64,000 nt of DNA from Sphingobacterium sp. (GTDB lineage Bacteria; Bacteroidota; Bacteroidia; Sphingobacteriales; Sphingobacteriaceae). The translations under genes were made by a program, and so were the position numbers. The notes beneath the pieces are model-generated. The model was not told the origin of the DNA. It saw only the letters and a program-made list of their open reading frames with translations, and did no database searches. Numbering within the stretch: position 1 is the stretch's first letter; each line of letters starts with the position of its first letter. Positions 16,850-25,594 of the stretch are shown here, in pieces. The stretch is from the NCBI GenBank assembly GCA_031286695.1, contig JAITTY010000021.1, positions 51,488-115,487 of the forward strand, written 5' to 3'.

Positions 16850-19300
16850 TTAATATTCCTCTCCGCCACCCATTTCATTTGTATTTGACACTTTCTTTTT
16901 TGATTTGTTTAAATCTTGGCTACCGAATCTGTAAGAAAGTGATAGTGTGAACATTCTCTTCATCCAACGATGCTCAAAATTAGAACTTAATTGCGGTGTT
17001 TCAGTAAAGCCCTGCATTTTTCGTGTGTTAAATACATCCCTGACATTAAACATGATAGACGCTTTCTTATTTAGCACATCTTTTTTCAAAGCTATGTCAA
17101 CACCTTTCATTGCATTCATCTTTCCTTGTGCCATCACCCGTGAGGAATTATATTCGCCACGAACCTGAGCGGAGAACGTTGGCGTGAAACGATAATTAGC
17201 CGTTAAGTTGGTATTGTATGCAAATCCATTGGACGCTTTAACGTTATAAGCCTCATTAGCCTTATAATTAATATTGATTAGATTAAGATTGAATGTAAAA
17301 TCAAAGTCCTTTGTTGCATTGACTTTAGAAATAAATTCAAATCCGGAGAGATTTCTGCTTGTCAAGTTTTCCCATCTACTATAGGTTACGCTACTCAATG
17401 TGTCAACAAAATAAACATAAGGCTGCATCACCTCACTTGTATGATTAAAATATGCCGAGGAAATCAAATTCACCTTCCCAAAGGTTTTGGCAAAACTAAG
17501 TTCAAATCCGTGCACGTCCTCGGGTTTCAGATTTGGATTCCCCTGTCGTCTGTTCATATCATCCGACACATTCAAAAATGGGTTAACTTGCCAGCCTCTC
17601 GCACGCTGCACCCGTCTAGAATAACTCAATTGAATCTTATCCCCATCTTCACCTACATTATAGGTCAAAAATACGGTAGGGTATAACCTAAAGAAATCTT
17701 GTTTTGCTTTCGTCTCCTTATCGGCCACATCCGGATCTTTTGAAAAATAGGTAGAACTCAGGTTAAACTGTTCTGCACGTAGACCGACTTGATAACCGAT
17801 CTTATCCGACAGTTTGCCCTGATAATTTGCATATAAGGCATGAACAGTAGAAGTAAAATCAAAGTCATTGCTGATACCGTAGTCTGTTAAATATTTCCCA
17901 CTGGTAACAGCCAAAGTATCTGAAAGCTGGGTATCAAATGATTTCCTGATCTGAGAGCGATAGCCGGCCTCAAACTTACTATCTTCCGAGAAAGGTAAAA
18001 CATAATCTGCCTGGATATTTATATTTTTTCCATCTTCTGAGCTCACATTATTCCGGCCCGTACTGGGAGTTCCAGAATCAAATTGCTGTAAAAAAACATT
18101 CGTACCATCTTCTTTATCCCTTCCATAACTCGCATTTGCCGTGAGTTCCTCTCCAGACCTTTTAAATTGATGTCTAAAGTCCATCGTAAACTCGTAGCCC
18201 AAATCATCTTCGAGCTGTCTAGAGGTTCTTGTACTCGTACCAGATAAGGTTGGGTGATTAATATAACGATACCATAAGTCCTCTCCACGATTATTATCCC
18301 TTACGCTAACATTACCAGAAAGACTCAATGAAGTCTTATCGGAAAGATTATAATCCACTCCAGCTTTTATCGTATGGCTATTACCTTTTCTTGACGATTC
18401 AGAATTATTCGATATCTGGCTATTATTGTTTTTAAATATGTTATCCACTGCGCCACTTCCGACCATATTGCGCTTGTTGAAATTATAAGATCCAAAATAA
18501 TTAAACTTCCGGTCTCGATAATTCAAAGTCAATCCGGCCATATAATTATCATACGACCCAGCAGAAGTATTTACAGATCCATTTAATCCAGTCCTCACAT
18601 TTTTCTTAAGAACAATATTGATTATCCCTGTCTGACCTTCCGCATCATATTTAGAGGATGGGTTGGTAATAACCTCAACTTTATCGATTGAATTGGCTGG
18701 TAGACTTTGTAGCAAAGAATTAACATCACTCCCAGCGAGGGCTGATTCCCGCCCATCAATCAGGATCTTCACACTACTTGATCCACGCAAACTGACCGAT
18801 CCGTCCTGATCAACTTGCAAAGTGGGAACATTCGCGAGCACATCCGTTGCTGTCCCACCCGCACTCACCAGACTCTCCCCTACATTAAAGGTTTTACGGT
18901 CTATACCGATTTGCATTGCCGGAGCTCTCGCCTCGATAACAACTTCGTTCAGTAAATTACCAGTAGATTTCAAAGCAATTCGACCCAGATCTTTGCTTTT
19001 AGTAGCAACAACCTCCACACCTTCGATAGTTTGTGTCTCGTAACCGATATAAGTAATACGAACATTATATTTGCCAGGTTTAATATCAGATAACAAAAGA
19101 AATCCTTGATCCACGGACTGAGCGCCTTTAACAAGGGCATTATTGCTGGCATCCAAAAGTGCGGCACTAGCCGATGAAATAGGTTTAGAAGTTTCGCTAT
19201 CGACTAAAATAGCTTTGATCTGGCCTGTTTGAGCAAAAAGAACAAAAGGCAAAAAGAATAAAAATAAGAAAGATTTAAACGATTTAGCGTTAAAAAACAT
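16850..19300 (-). CDS. TonB-dependent outer-membrane receptor (outer-membrane beta-barrel family 3 type)
   Basis: An 816-residue receptor with a signal peptide (cleaved near LFAQ, about residue 24), an N-terminal carboxypeptidase-regulatory-like domain (about 27-115), a plug (IDRKTFNVGESLVSAGG, VLANVPTLQVDQDG, SVKILIDGRES) and a barrel. It lacks the SusC signature and has no SusD partner. Short Ser/Asn-rich barrel loops and C-terminal sequence resemble Bacteroidota receptors of the OMP_b-brl_3 class. The ligand is unknown. It is probably co-transcribed with the DUF1080 gene. Confidence 0.88.
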   Translation of the reverse strand: MFFNAKSFKSFLFLFFLPFVLFAQTGQIKAILVDSETSKPISSASAALLDASNNALVKGAQSVDQGFLLLSDIKPGKYNVRITYIGYETQTIEGVEVVATKSKDLGRIALKSTGNLLNEVVIEARAPAMQIGIDRKTFNVGESLVSAGGTATDVLANVPTLQVDQDGSVSLRGSSSVKILIDGRESALAGSDVNSLLQSLPANSIDKVEVITNPSSKYDAEGQTGIINIVLKKNVRTGLNGSVNTSAGSYDNYMAGLTLNYRDRKFNYFGSYNFNKRNMVGSGAVDNIFKNNNSQISNNSESSRKGNSHTIKAGVDYNLSDKTSLSLSGNVSVRDNNRGEDLWYRYINHPTLSGTSTRTSRQLEDDLGYEFTMDFRHQFKRSGEELTANASYGRDKEDGTNVFLQQFDSGTPSTGRNNVSSEDGKNINIQADYVLPFSEDSKFEAGYRSQIRKSFDTQLSDTLAVTSGKYLTDYGISNDFDFTSTVHALYANYQGKLSDKIGYQVGLRAEQFNLSSTYFSKDPDVADKETKAKQDFFRLYPTVFLTYNVGEDGDKIQLSYSRRVQRARGWQVNPFLNVSDDMNRRQGNPNLKPEDVHGFELSFAKTFGKVNLISSAYFNHTSEVMQPYVYFVDTLSSVTYSRWENLTSRNLSGFEFISKVNATKDFDFTFNLNLININYKANEAYNVKASNGFAYNTNLTANYRFTPTFSAQVRGEYNSSRVMAQGKMNAMKGVDIALKKDVLNKKASIMFNVRDVFNTRKMQGFTETPQLSSNFEHRWMKRMFTLSLSYRFGSQDLNKSKKKVSNTNEMGGGEEY

Positions 19301-19398
19301 GCTTCAGCTTAGTTTATAGTTATAGTGCAAAGAAAACTAAAACTTATAGACAAAATTGAAGCGTAACCATATTATTACGGTAACAAAAGAATGGCAAA

Positions 19399-19680
19399 TT
19401 ACTCCACAGAGACCGTTAATCCTTCCGCTTTCAGGATCTTACGATAGATTTCCATTTCTGTATAGGTCCCCTCCAATACAGCACATTTACCTTCGGTATG
19501 AACCTTCCAGGCAATCTTCTCAGCTTGCTTCTCGGTATATTGTAAATGATAGATGAGACAATGAATCACATGTTCAAACGTATTGGTTTCATCATTCCAC
19601 AAAATGAGTCGATTAGACTCTTTCACAGAGGCTAATATCTCTTCTAACGTAAAGGTTTCTTCAGCAGTTTGGGTACCCAT
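19399..19680 (-). CDS. clpS: ATP-dependent Clp protease adaptor ClpS
   Basis: A 93-residue protein of normal ClpS length. The core LILWNDETNTFEHVIHCL gives the NDxxNT-type N-degron pocket, and the helix AEKIAWKVHTEGKCAVLEG is the conserved surface that contacts ClpA/ClpC. ClpS delivers proteins with destabilising N-terminal residues to the Clp protease. It is divergent from the FabH-like gene, with a TATTTTTG box 4 bases before its ATG. Confidence 0.93.
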   Translation of the reverse strand: MGTQTAEETFTLEEILASVKESNRLILWNDETNTFEHVIHCLIYHLQYTEKQAEKIAWKVHTEGKCAVLEGTYTEMEIYRKILKAEGLTVSVE

Positions 19681-19684
19681 GCTG

Positions 19685-19692
19685 CAAAAATA
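19685..19692 (-). promoter_or_regulatory. -7 promoter box for clpS (very short leader)
   Basis: TATTTTTG on the minus strand matches TAnnTTTG and ends 4 bases before the clpS ATG at 19680. Confidence 0.55.
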
Positions 19693-19758
19693 GAATATTT
19701 TTTTCTAAATTAACGATAATATAAAGGGGAAGAATACAATCAATTAGAGGAATTTATT

Positions 19759-20805
19759 ATGTTACAGTCAAAAATTGCAGGAATTGGCTATTACGTTCCA
19801 AAAAACGTATATACCAATAATGACCTAACACGCTTTATGGATACCAGTGACGAATGGATTCAAGAACGAACAGGCATTAAAGAACGTAGATATGCAGACC
19901 GAATAGGCGAAACCACCACCACCATGGGTGTAGAAGCAGCTAAAATTGCCATCGAACGAGCCCATATTACATCTGAAGATGTCGATTTTATCATCTTTGC
20001 CACCTTATCACCAGATTACTATTTCCCAGGCTGTGCCGTTCTACTACAGCGGGAAATGAAAATGAAAGAAGTCGGAGCACTGGATATTAGAAACCAATGT
20101 TCAGGCTTTATATATGCACTTTCTATTGCCGATCAATTTGTAAAAACTGGGATGTACAAAAATGTGTTAGTAGTTGGTTCCGAGAAACACTCTTTTGCAC
20201 TTGACTTTTCTACTAGAGGACGAGCCGTTTCTGTTATTTTCGGTGATGGTGCCGGAGCAGTTGTTGTGCAACCCACAACCGAAAATGGCAAAGGCATCCT
20301 GAGCACGCACTTACATTCAGACGGAGCCGATGCCGAAAAGCTTGCTATGTATTACCCCGGTGCATCCAGTGGAATTTGGCTGGATAAAATGCCCGATTGG
20401 CCGGATCAGGAATTGGGGGGATTATTGATGACCAAGGAGATGCTTGAAGATGGGACTGCATTTCCAAATATGGATGGACAGGCCGTCTTCAAAAAAGCGG
20501 TTGTTAAATTTCCTGAGGTCATTCATGAAGCTCTAGCAAAAAATAGTTTAAAAACTAGTGATATCGATTTATTGATTCCACATCAGGCCAATCTTCGTAT
20601 TTCGCAATTTGTACAGAAAACACTTGGATTAAGGGAGGATCAGGTATTCAACAATATTCAGAAATATGGCAATACCACTGCAGCCTCCGTACCGATAGCA
20701 CTCTGTGAAGCTTGGGAGGAAGGAAAGATTAAAGACGGTGATCTCGTATGTTTGGCTGCCTTTGGAGCAGGATTTACATGGGGTTCGGCCTTAATTCGAT
20801 GGTAG
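19759..20805 (+). CDS. 3-oxoacyl-ACP synthase III family protein (FabH-like)
   Basis: A 348-residue ketoacyl synthase. The catalytic triad is visible: Cys114 in NQCSGF, His275 in PHQANLR and Asn305 in YGNTTAAS. GERTGI-like (QERTGIKERR) and the C-terminal AFGAGFTWG motifs are also present. It is slightly longer than the ~325-residue housekeeping FabH, with an extra segment around residues 195-235, and it is not next to plsX or rpmF, so it may be a second, specialised enzyme (for example in branched-chain, fatty-acid-derived or pigment synthesis). A purine-rich AGAGG precedes the ATG. Condensation of a short acyl-CoA with malonyl-ACP is the family reaction. Confidence 0.88.
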   Translation: MLQSKIAGIGYYVPKNVYTNNDLTRFMDTSDEWIQERTGIKERRYADRIGETTTTMGVEAAKIAIERAHITSEDVDFIIFATLSPDYYFPGCAVLLQREMKMKEVGALDIRNQCSGFIYALSIADQFVKTGMYKNVLVVGSEKHSFALDFSTRGRAVSVIFGDGAGAVVVQPTTENGKGILSTHLHSDGADAEKLAMYYPGASSGIWLDKMPDWPDQELGGLLMTKEMLEDGTAFPNMDGQAVFKKAVVKFPEVIHEALAKNSLKTSDIDLLIPHQANLRISQFVQKTLGLREDQVFNNIQKYGNTTAASVPIALCEAWEEGKIKDGDLVCLAAFGAGFTWGSALIRW

Positions 20806-20810
20806 CTAAT

Positions 20811-21209
20811 TTATTTAGGGGAGACGATAAACACTTCCTCTCCCTGATCTTTAAAATGCTTTTTTAATTTCTGCATATAATCTTGACGACAGGGTTCAAG
20901 CAGTTTTGTGATTTCCTTCCTTTCTTTGCTATTGGGATTCCAATTAGATTTAGCGATCTCCAAAACTGTATAGTTTTTCAACAGTTTTTCTGTAGAACAA
21001 CGACAGTAAGCGGTAACAATAGAATCCGGAGTAGACATTGGGATACTTTCATACATATTCTTTTTACAAGATTCTACAAGTTCCAATTTTGTTAATTTAC
21101 TATTCACGCTATAAGTACAAGAAAATAACGTGAGAACAGAAAAAAAGCCTATAAACCACAAAATCAAGCTCTTTTTATGGATTATCTTTCTTTCCAAATA
21201 ACTTCGCAT
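20811..21209 (-). CDS. Small putative lipoprotein of unknown function
   Basis: A 132-residue protein with a positively charged N-terminus, one hydrophobic segment (about 15-31) and a possible lipobox LFSC. The mature part has four Cys residues (ESCKKN, YCRCST, EPCRQD) and a basic, helical C-terminus. The ATG at 21209 is preferred to a TTG three codons upstream. It is convergent with the FabH-like gene, with only 5 bases between stops. I do not recognise a family. Confidence 0.6.
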   Translation of the reverse strand: MRSYLERKIIHKKSLILWFIGFFSVLTLFSCTYSVNSKLTKLELVESCKKNMYESIPMSTPDSIVTAYCRCSTEKLLKNYTVLEIAKSNWNPNSKERKEITKLLEPCRQDYMQKLKKHFKDQGEEVFIVSPK

Positions 21210-21276
21210 ATCCTTCAAAAATCTTTTCTATATTAAAATAAATGCCTTTCTCAAAAATATGAGTATTTTCAGTAGT

Positions 21277-21301
21277 TAAAAAATCACAGTTCTTAACTGT
21301 G
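21277..21301 (-). terminator. Possible minus-strand terminator
   Basis: A 7-bp stem, CACAGTT with AACTGTG around a 3-base loop (21285-21301), is followed on the minus strand by a run of six T. No recognised gene ends at it, since the atpG terminator is about 220 bases upstream. Confidence 0.45.
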
Positions 21302-21519
21302 TGTTGACCTGTCACTGAAACATTCAATATATCACAGATAATATTTTCATTTAATTAGGTGTGGCGTATTTCATCACGAAGTCATTGATTAAAGCTACAA
21401 AAATTTAACGAAATCGTTTTATTTTCTTCCAATCTTAGCAAGCATCAAAAATAGGTTACTTTTTATATCATCCTATTCCGCCCCCATATTGACCAACATG
21501 ATGGCATAAAAGCAAAACA

Positions 21520-21553
21520 AAAAAGGTGATAATCTTTCGATTATCACCTTTTT
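21520..21553 (-). terminator. Terminator of the ATP synthase operon
   Basis: A perfect 14-bp stem (21521-21534 with 21539-21552) has a 4-base loop and A/T-rich flanks, just after the atpG stop codon on the minus strand. Confidence 0.88.
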
Positions 21554-21576
21554 CTATGTGTTTCCGAATAAAAAAA

Positions 21577-22476
21577 TTATCCGTTTGATAATGCTGCTGC
21601 ACCAGATACGATCTCCGTCAATTCTGTTGTAATTGCAGCTTGACGTGCCTGGTTGTAAGATAGCTTAAGTGATTTGATTAAATCACCAGCATTCTCTGTA
21701 GCTTTATCCATTGCCGTCATACGTGCTCCATGCTCAGAGGCATTCGAATCTAAAACAGCTTTGTATAATTGAATCTTGATTGCTTTAGGAATCAATTCCT
21801 CGATAATCTTCTCTTTGGAAGGCTCGATGATATAATCCACCTCAGCTTCTATTTTTGCTTTATGCGTATGTTGTTTGTTTTCCTCCGCAGGTAATAAAGG
21901 TAAAATCTGCTCTGCAGTCAACTCTTGAACCGCTGCATTTTTGAACTGATTATAGACCACTTCAACACGATCAAAATTACCTTCTTTGAATTGTTCCATG
22001 ATAAATTCAGTCACCACAGATACAGAACCAAAATTTAAATCAGAAAACAAATCAGAGTGATTAGCTACCATATTGAAGTTACGTTTCGAGTAGAAGTCAT
22101 AACCCTTTTTACCAATACCAATGATACTCAAATTACCCTTTGCATGTTGCTCAGCATATTTGTTAAAGATCAAGTTATTAGTCGCTTTGATAACATTTGC
22201 GTTGAATGCTCCAGCCAAACCTCTGTTAGAAGAAACAACAACGATCAACACCTTATTTGGCTCGCGGTCTACTGTAAAAGGAGAGTTACTTCCTTCAACA
22301 CTCGCAGAAACATCCGCCAAAATATCTCTTAGTTTATTCGCATATGGGCGCAATTGTAAGATAGCGTTAGTAGCGCGCTTCAATTTAGCAGCCGAAACCA
22401 TTTTCATAGCTTTCGTGATCTGCTGTGTTGATGATACCGAGGTAATCCGGTTTCTTACTTCTTTTAAATTTGCCAT
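21577..22476 (-). CDS. atpG: ATP synthase F1 subunit gamma
   Basis: A 299-residue protein with the conserved gamma-subunit ends: N-terminal LKEVRNRITSVSSTQQITKAMKMV and C-terminal ALSNG preceded by YNQARQAAITTEL. It is the rotating central stalk of F1. The gene is the last of the minus-strand atp operon and is separated from atpA by about 77 bases that hold a palindromic repeat. Confidence 0.96.
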   Translation of the reverse strand: MANLKEVRNRITSVSSTQQITKAMKMVSAAKLKRATNAILQLRPYANKLRDILADVSASVEGSNSPFTVDREPNKVLIVVVSSNRGLAGAFNANVIKATNNLIFNKYAEQHAKGNLSIIGIGKKGYDFYSKRNFNMVANHSDLFSDLNFGSVSVVTEFIMEQFKEGNFDRVEVVYNQFKNAAVQELTAEQILPLLPAEENKQHTHKAKIEAEVDYIIEPSKEKIIEELIPKAIKIQLYKAVLDSNASEHGARMTAMDKATENAGDLIKSLKLSYNQARQAAITTELTEIVSGAAALSNG

Positions 22477-22484
22477 ATTTGTTT

Positions 22485-22550
22485 TAAGTATTAAGTACCT
22501 AGTATTGAGTATCGAGCCTTGTCGATAGACTCAATACCAAATACTCATTA
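22485..22550. repeat. Palindromic interspersed-type repeat between atpA and atpG
   Basis: The sequence is built from repeated AGTATTGAG/AGTATTAAG-like units. GTATTGAG-TATCGA (22502-22515) pairs with TCGATA-GA-CTCAATAC (22522-22537), leaving a 2-base bulge and a 6-base loop. It looks unlike the surrounding coding sequence and resembles the REP-like elements found in many copies in bacterial genomes. Copy number cannot be judged here. Confidence 0.55.
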
Positions 22551-22553
22551 CTA

Positions 22554-24128
22554 TTAATATTTTGATGCTAAATCCTTAGCTACTGTTTCTAATACTGCAG
22601 TTAATTCATCGGAGAACTTATTCGCTTTAAAAGCTGACAATACTTCTGGATGACGTTGTTCCAATTGAGTCAAGAATTCTTCTTCAAATTCTCTCACTTT
22701 ATTTACAGGAACATTACGCAATAAACCTTTAGTTCCGATATAAATGATCGCCACTTGCTTCTCAACAGAAACCGGAGAGTATTGACCTTGTTTCAAGATC
22801 TCAACGTTACGAACACCTTTATCCAAAACAGATTTAGTAGCAGCATCTAGATCAGAACCGAATTTCGCAAAAGCTTCCAATTCACGGTACTGAGCTTGAT
22901 CCAACTTTAATGTACCAGATACCTTTTTCATCGGTTTGATCTGCGCATTACCACCTACACGAGATACAGAGATACCTACGTTGATCGCTGGACGGATACC
23001 TGCGTTAAACAAGTTAGACTCCAAGAAGATCTGACCATCTGTAATTGAAATTACGTTGGTTGGGATATACGCTGAAACGTCACCAGCTTGGGTTTCAATG
23101 ATCGGAAGCGCAGTTAATGAACCACCACCTTTCACCAAGTGTTTGATAGACTCAGGTAGATCATTCATGTTGCGTGCGATATCATCTGAAGAGTTGATTT
23201 TCGCTGCACGCTCCAACAAACGGCTGTGTAGATAAAATACGTCACCTGGGTATGCTTCGCGGCCCGGTGGGCGACGTAACAATAATGAAACCTCACGGTA
23301 AGCTACCGCTTGTTTAGACAAATCATCATAAACGATCAATGCTGGACGACCAGTATCACGGAAAAACTCTCCGATAGCAGCACCTGCCATTGGCGCATAG
23401 AACTGAAGTGGAGCAGGGTCAGCAGCAGATGCAGCAACTACTACTGTATAAGCCATAGCACCTCTTTCCTCCAATGTACGCACGATATTCGCAACTGTAG
23501 AATTCTTTTGACCTACGGCAACGTAGATACAAAATACAGGTTCTCCTGCATCATAGAATTCTTTTTGGTTCAAGATTGTATCGATACAAACAGCTGTTTT
23601 ACCTGTTTGACGGTCACCAATAACCAACTCACGTTGACCACGACCAACTGGAATCATCGCATCGATCGCTTTGATACCTGTTTGTAATGGCTCAGTTACC
23701 GGTTGACGGTAGATAACACCTGGAGCTTTACGCTCGATAGGCATTTCATACAAATCACCTTGAATAGGTCCTTTACCATCGATTGGTTGACCTAAAGTAT
23801 TTACAACACGTCCCAACAAGCCTTCACCAACTTTGATGGATGCAATACGGTTGGTACGTTTAATAGTATCTCCTTCTTTGATCTCATCAGAAGGACCTAA
23901 AAGTACAACACCAACGTTGTCTTCTTCTAAGTTTAATACAATACCTTGTAATCCGTTATCAAATTCAACCAACTCACCGGACTGAACTTTAGTTAAGCCG
24001 TAAATACGAGCAATACCGTCACCTACAGCAAGTACGGTACCCACTTCCTCTAGTTCGGCTTCTGATTTAAAGCCCGACAATTGCTCTCTTAGAATTGCCG
24101 AAACTTCATCTGGTCTTACCTCTATCAT
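22554..24128 (-). CDS. atpA: ATP synthase F1 subunit alpha
   Basis: A 524-residue protein. The nucleotide-binding P-loop GDRQTGKT is at 171-178, [20 protein letters not shown] gives the alpha rather than beta identity, and [13 protein letters not shown] and [25 protein letters not shown] follow. It forms the non-catalytic nucleotide-binding part of the F1 hexamer. It lies between atpH and atpG. The beta partner atpD is not in this cluster, as is usual in Bacteroidota. Confidence 0.98.
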   Translation of the reverse strand: MIEVRPDEVSAILREQLSGFKSEAELEEVGTVLAVGDGIARIYGLTKVQSGELVEFDNGLQGIVLNLEEDNVGVVLLGPSDEIKEGDTIKRTNRIASIKVGEGLLGRVVNTLGQPIDGKGPIQGDLYEMPIERKAPGVIYRQPVTEPLQTGIKAIDAMIPVGRGQRELVIGDRQTGKTAVCIDTILNQKEFYDAGEPVFCIYVAVGQKNSTVANIVRTLEERGAMAYTVVVAASAADPAPLQFYAPMAGAAIGEFFRDTGRPALIVYDDLSKQAVAYREVSLLLRRPPGREAYPGDVFYLHSRLLERAAKINSSDDIARNMNDLPESIKHLVKGGGSLTALPIIETQAGDVSAYIPTNVISITDGQIFLESNLFNAGIRPAINVGISVSRVGGNAQIKPMKKVSGTLKLDQAQYRELEAFAKFGSDLDAATKSVLDKGVRNVEILKQGQYSPVSVEKQVAIIYIGTKGLLRNVPVNKVREFEEEFLTQLEQRHPEVLSAFKANKFSDELTAVLETVAKDLASKY

Positions 24129-24182
24129 TTTAATTATTATAAGGGTTTTTTTGATTTATTTTACTTCAAGTATCAGAACAAA

Positions 24183-24725
24183 TTAATTATTCTGATTCAA
24201 ATATCTTTCCAATTTATTCAACTTACCAGCAATACTTGCATCAATTTGGCGATCGCCGATATTGACTACAAATCCACCGATCAAACTATGATCAACTTTA
24301 TTGATCAATATCACTTGAGCGTTGGTTTCTTTCGCAAGTACATCTTTCATCGCTGCCAAATTAGCTTCAGAAAGCGGCGCTGCAGATGTAACTGTAGCTT
24401 TCACAATTCCTTTTACCTCGTTATACTCACGAATAAATTCTTGAGCAGTGGCATATACAATCTCGCCACGACCTTTGTTGATCATGATCTTAAAGAATGC
24501 CAAGATATTTGGATTGATCTTATCTTTAAATAGCGCATCCAATATGTTTTTCTTCTTGTCCAAAGGAACAATAGGATTGGCAAAAACAGCTTGCAATTCT
24601 GTACTGGATTTTAAAACAGCAATGAATGAATCCATATCTGTCTTGATTGTTTCCAGTGAGCCTTGCTCGCTAGCCAAGTCAATTAATGACTTAGCGTATC
24701 TTGATGCTACTTTAAATACTGACAT
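24183..24725 (-). CDS. atpH: ATP synthase F1 subunit delta
   Basis: A 180-residue protein of normal length with the delta-family N-terminus (ASRYAKSLIDLASEQG), the FANPIVPLDKKKNILDALF region and the C-terminal signature DHSLIGGFVVNIGDRQIDASI. It links the peripheral stalk to the top of F1. It lies between atpF (29 bases) and atpA in the minus-strand operon. Confidence 0.95.
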   Translation of the reverse strand: MSVFKVASRYAKSLIDLASEQGSLETIKTDMDSFIAVLKSSTELQAVFANPIVPLDKKKNILDALFKDKINPNILAFFKIMINKGRGEIVYATAQEFIREYNEVKGIVKATVTSAAPLSEANLAAMKDVLAKETNAQVILINKVDHSLIGGFVVNIGDRQIDASIAGKLNKLERYLNQNN

Positions 24726-24754
24726 AATTCTATTTCGTAATTTGAGTGACCGGA

Positions 24755-25255
24755 TTAGTTCAATTTAACGTCATTAAGCAAATCTGCTACTAGAGCTTCT
24801 TGCTTTCCTTGGTCTTCAAATTCTTTGTTTAACACTTTACGAGCAATATCCAAAGACAAAGAAGAAACCTGAGACTTAACCTCAGCCAAAGCTTTGTTCT
24901 TTTGTTCGTTGATCTCCTCTTTTGCTTGAGCAATCATTCTAGCGCCTTCATACTGTGCTTGTGTTCTCGCTTCAGTAACAATTTTCTCTTTTAGCTCTTT
25001 GGCTTCTTTAAGGATAACATCACGTTCCGCGCGAGCTTCTTTAAGCAATTGTTCGTTCTCATTTGTCAAACGAGCCATTTCTAATTTAGCTTTCTCAGCA
25101 GCTTCCAATGCATTCGCAATTCCTTGCTCACGTTCATCCAAAGCATTAACGATAGGTTTCCAGGCAAACTTGCCCAATAAAAAAATCACAACCAATAAGA
25201 TGATTAGTTGCCAAAAAAACAAACCGTACGAGAACTGATTAATTAATGCTTCCAT
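24755..25255 (-). CDS. atpF: ATP synthase F0 subunit b
   Basis: A 166-residue protein with one N-terminal TM helix (about 10-27, FFWQLIILLVVIFLLGKFAW) followed by a long, charged coiled coil (ANALEAAEKAKLEMARL, QLLKEARAERDVILKEA). This is the peripheral stalk. It follows atpE across a 109-base gap that contains a strong stem-loop. Confidence 0.95.
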   Translation of the reverse strand: MEALINQFSYGLFFWQLIILLVVIFLLGKFAWKPIVNALDEREQGIANALEAAEKAKLEMARLTNENEQLLKEARAERDVILKEAKELKEKIVTEARTQAQYEGARMIAQAKEEINEQKNKALAEVKSQVSSLSLDIARKVLNKEFEDQGKQEALVADLLNDVKLN

Positions 25256-25302
25256 TTATATACAATTGTAAATTTTAATTTTCTTTTGTGTATTTTTTTG
25301 TT

Positions 25303-25341
25303 TAAACACAGTCTGCAACCAACCGTTGCAAACTGTGTTTA
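25303..25341 (-). other. Stem-loop in the atpE-atpF intergenic mRNA
   Basis: A 17-bp stem (25303-25319 with 25325-25341) closes a 5-base loop. One position is a G-U pair on the coding (minus) strand but a C-A mismatch on the other, so it is an RNA structure of the atp transcript. It lacks a following T-run on the minus strand, so it is more likely an mRNA-stability or processing element than a terminator. Confidence 0.6.
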
Positions 25342-25364
25342 GTAATTTTTTTAATCAACTTGGA

Positions 25365-25559
25365 TTATGCACCTAAGATTAAAGCACCGAATGCTAAACC
25401 TTCTACTAAGGCACCAATGATGATCATCGCAGTTTGAATTTTAGATGCTGCTTCTGGTTGACGAGCGATAGCTTCCATAGCTGAACCACCGATTTTACCT
25501 AAACCTAAACCTGCACCGATTACGATTAAACCTGCACCTACTAAATTTGGAATTACCAT
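25365..25559 (-). CDS. atpE: ATP synthase F0 subunit c
   Basis: A 64-residue hairpin of two TM helices, with the polar loop ARQPEA (32-37) and the ion-carrying Glu53 in ALVEGLA. The first helix has the GxGxG-type packing (GAGLGLGKIGG). Residues typical of sodium-binding rings (a Gln in helix 1 and Ser/Thr after the Glu) are absent, so proton coupling is inferred. It is shorter than the E. coli protein (79) but usual for this phylum. It lies between atpB and atpF. Confidence 0.96.
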   Translation of the reverse strand: MVIPNLVGAGLIVIGAGLGLGKIGGSAMEAIARQPEAASKIQTAMIIIGALVEGLAFGALILGA

Positions 25560-25594
25560 GTTTTTAATATATAAAATTTAACAAAAAAATTCAA

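Larger units (their letters stand above)
21210..21576. other. Intergenic region of about 370 bases between the small lipoprotein gene and atpG
   Basis: No convincing coding frame or tRNA is visible. It contains two hairpins readable as minus-strand terminators: one for atpG (21520-21553) and one near the lipoprotein gene (21277-21301). Confidence 0.6.

Noticed and set aside
25303-25341. The atpE-atpF stem-loop as a terminator
   Set aside because: No T-run follows on the coding strand and the operon clearly continues; it is better read as an internal mRNA structure.
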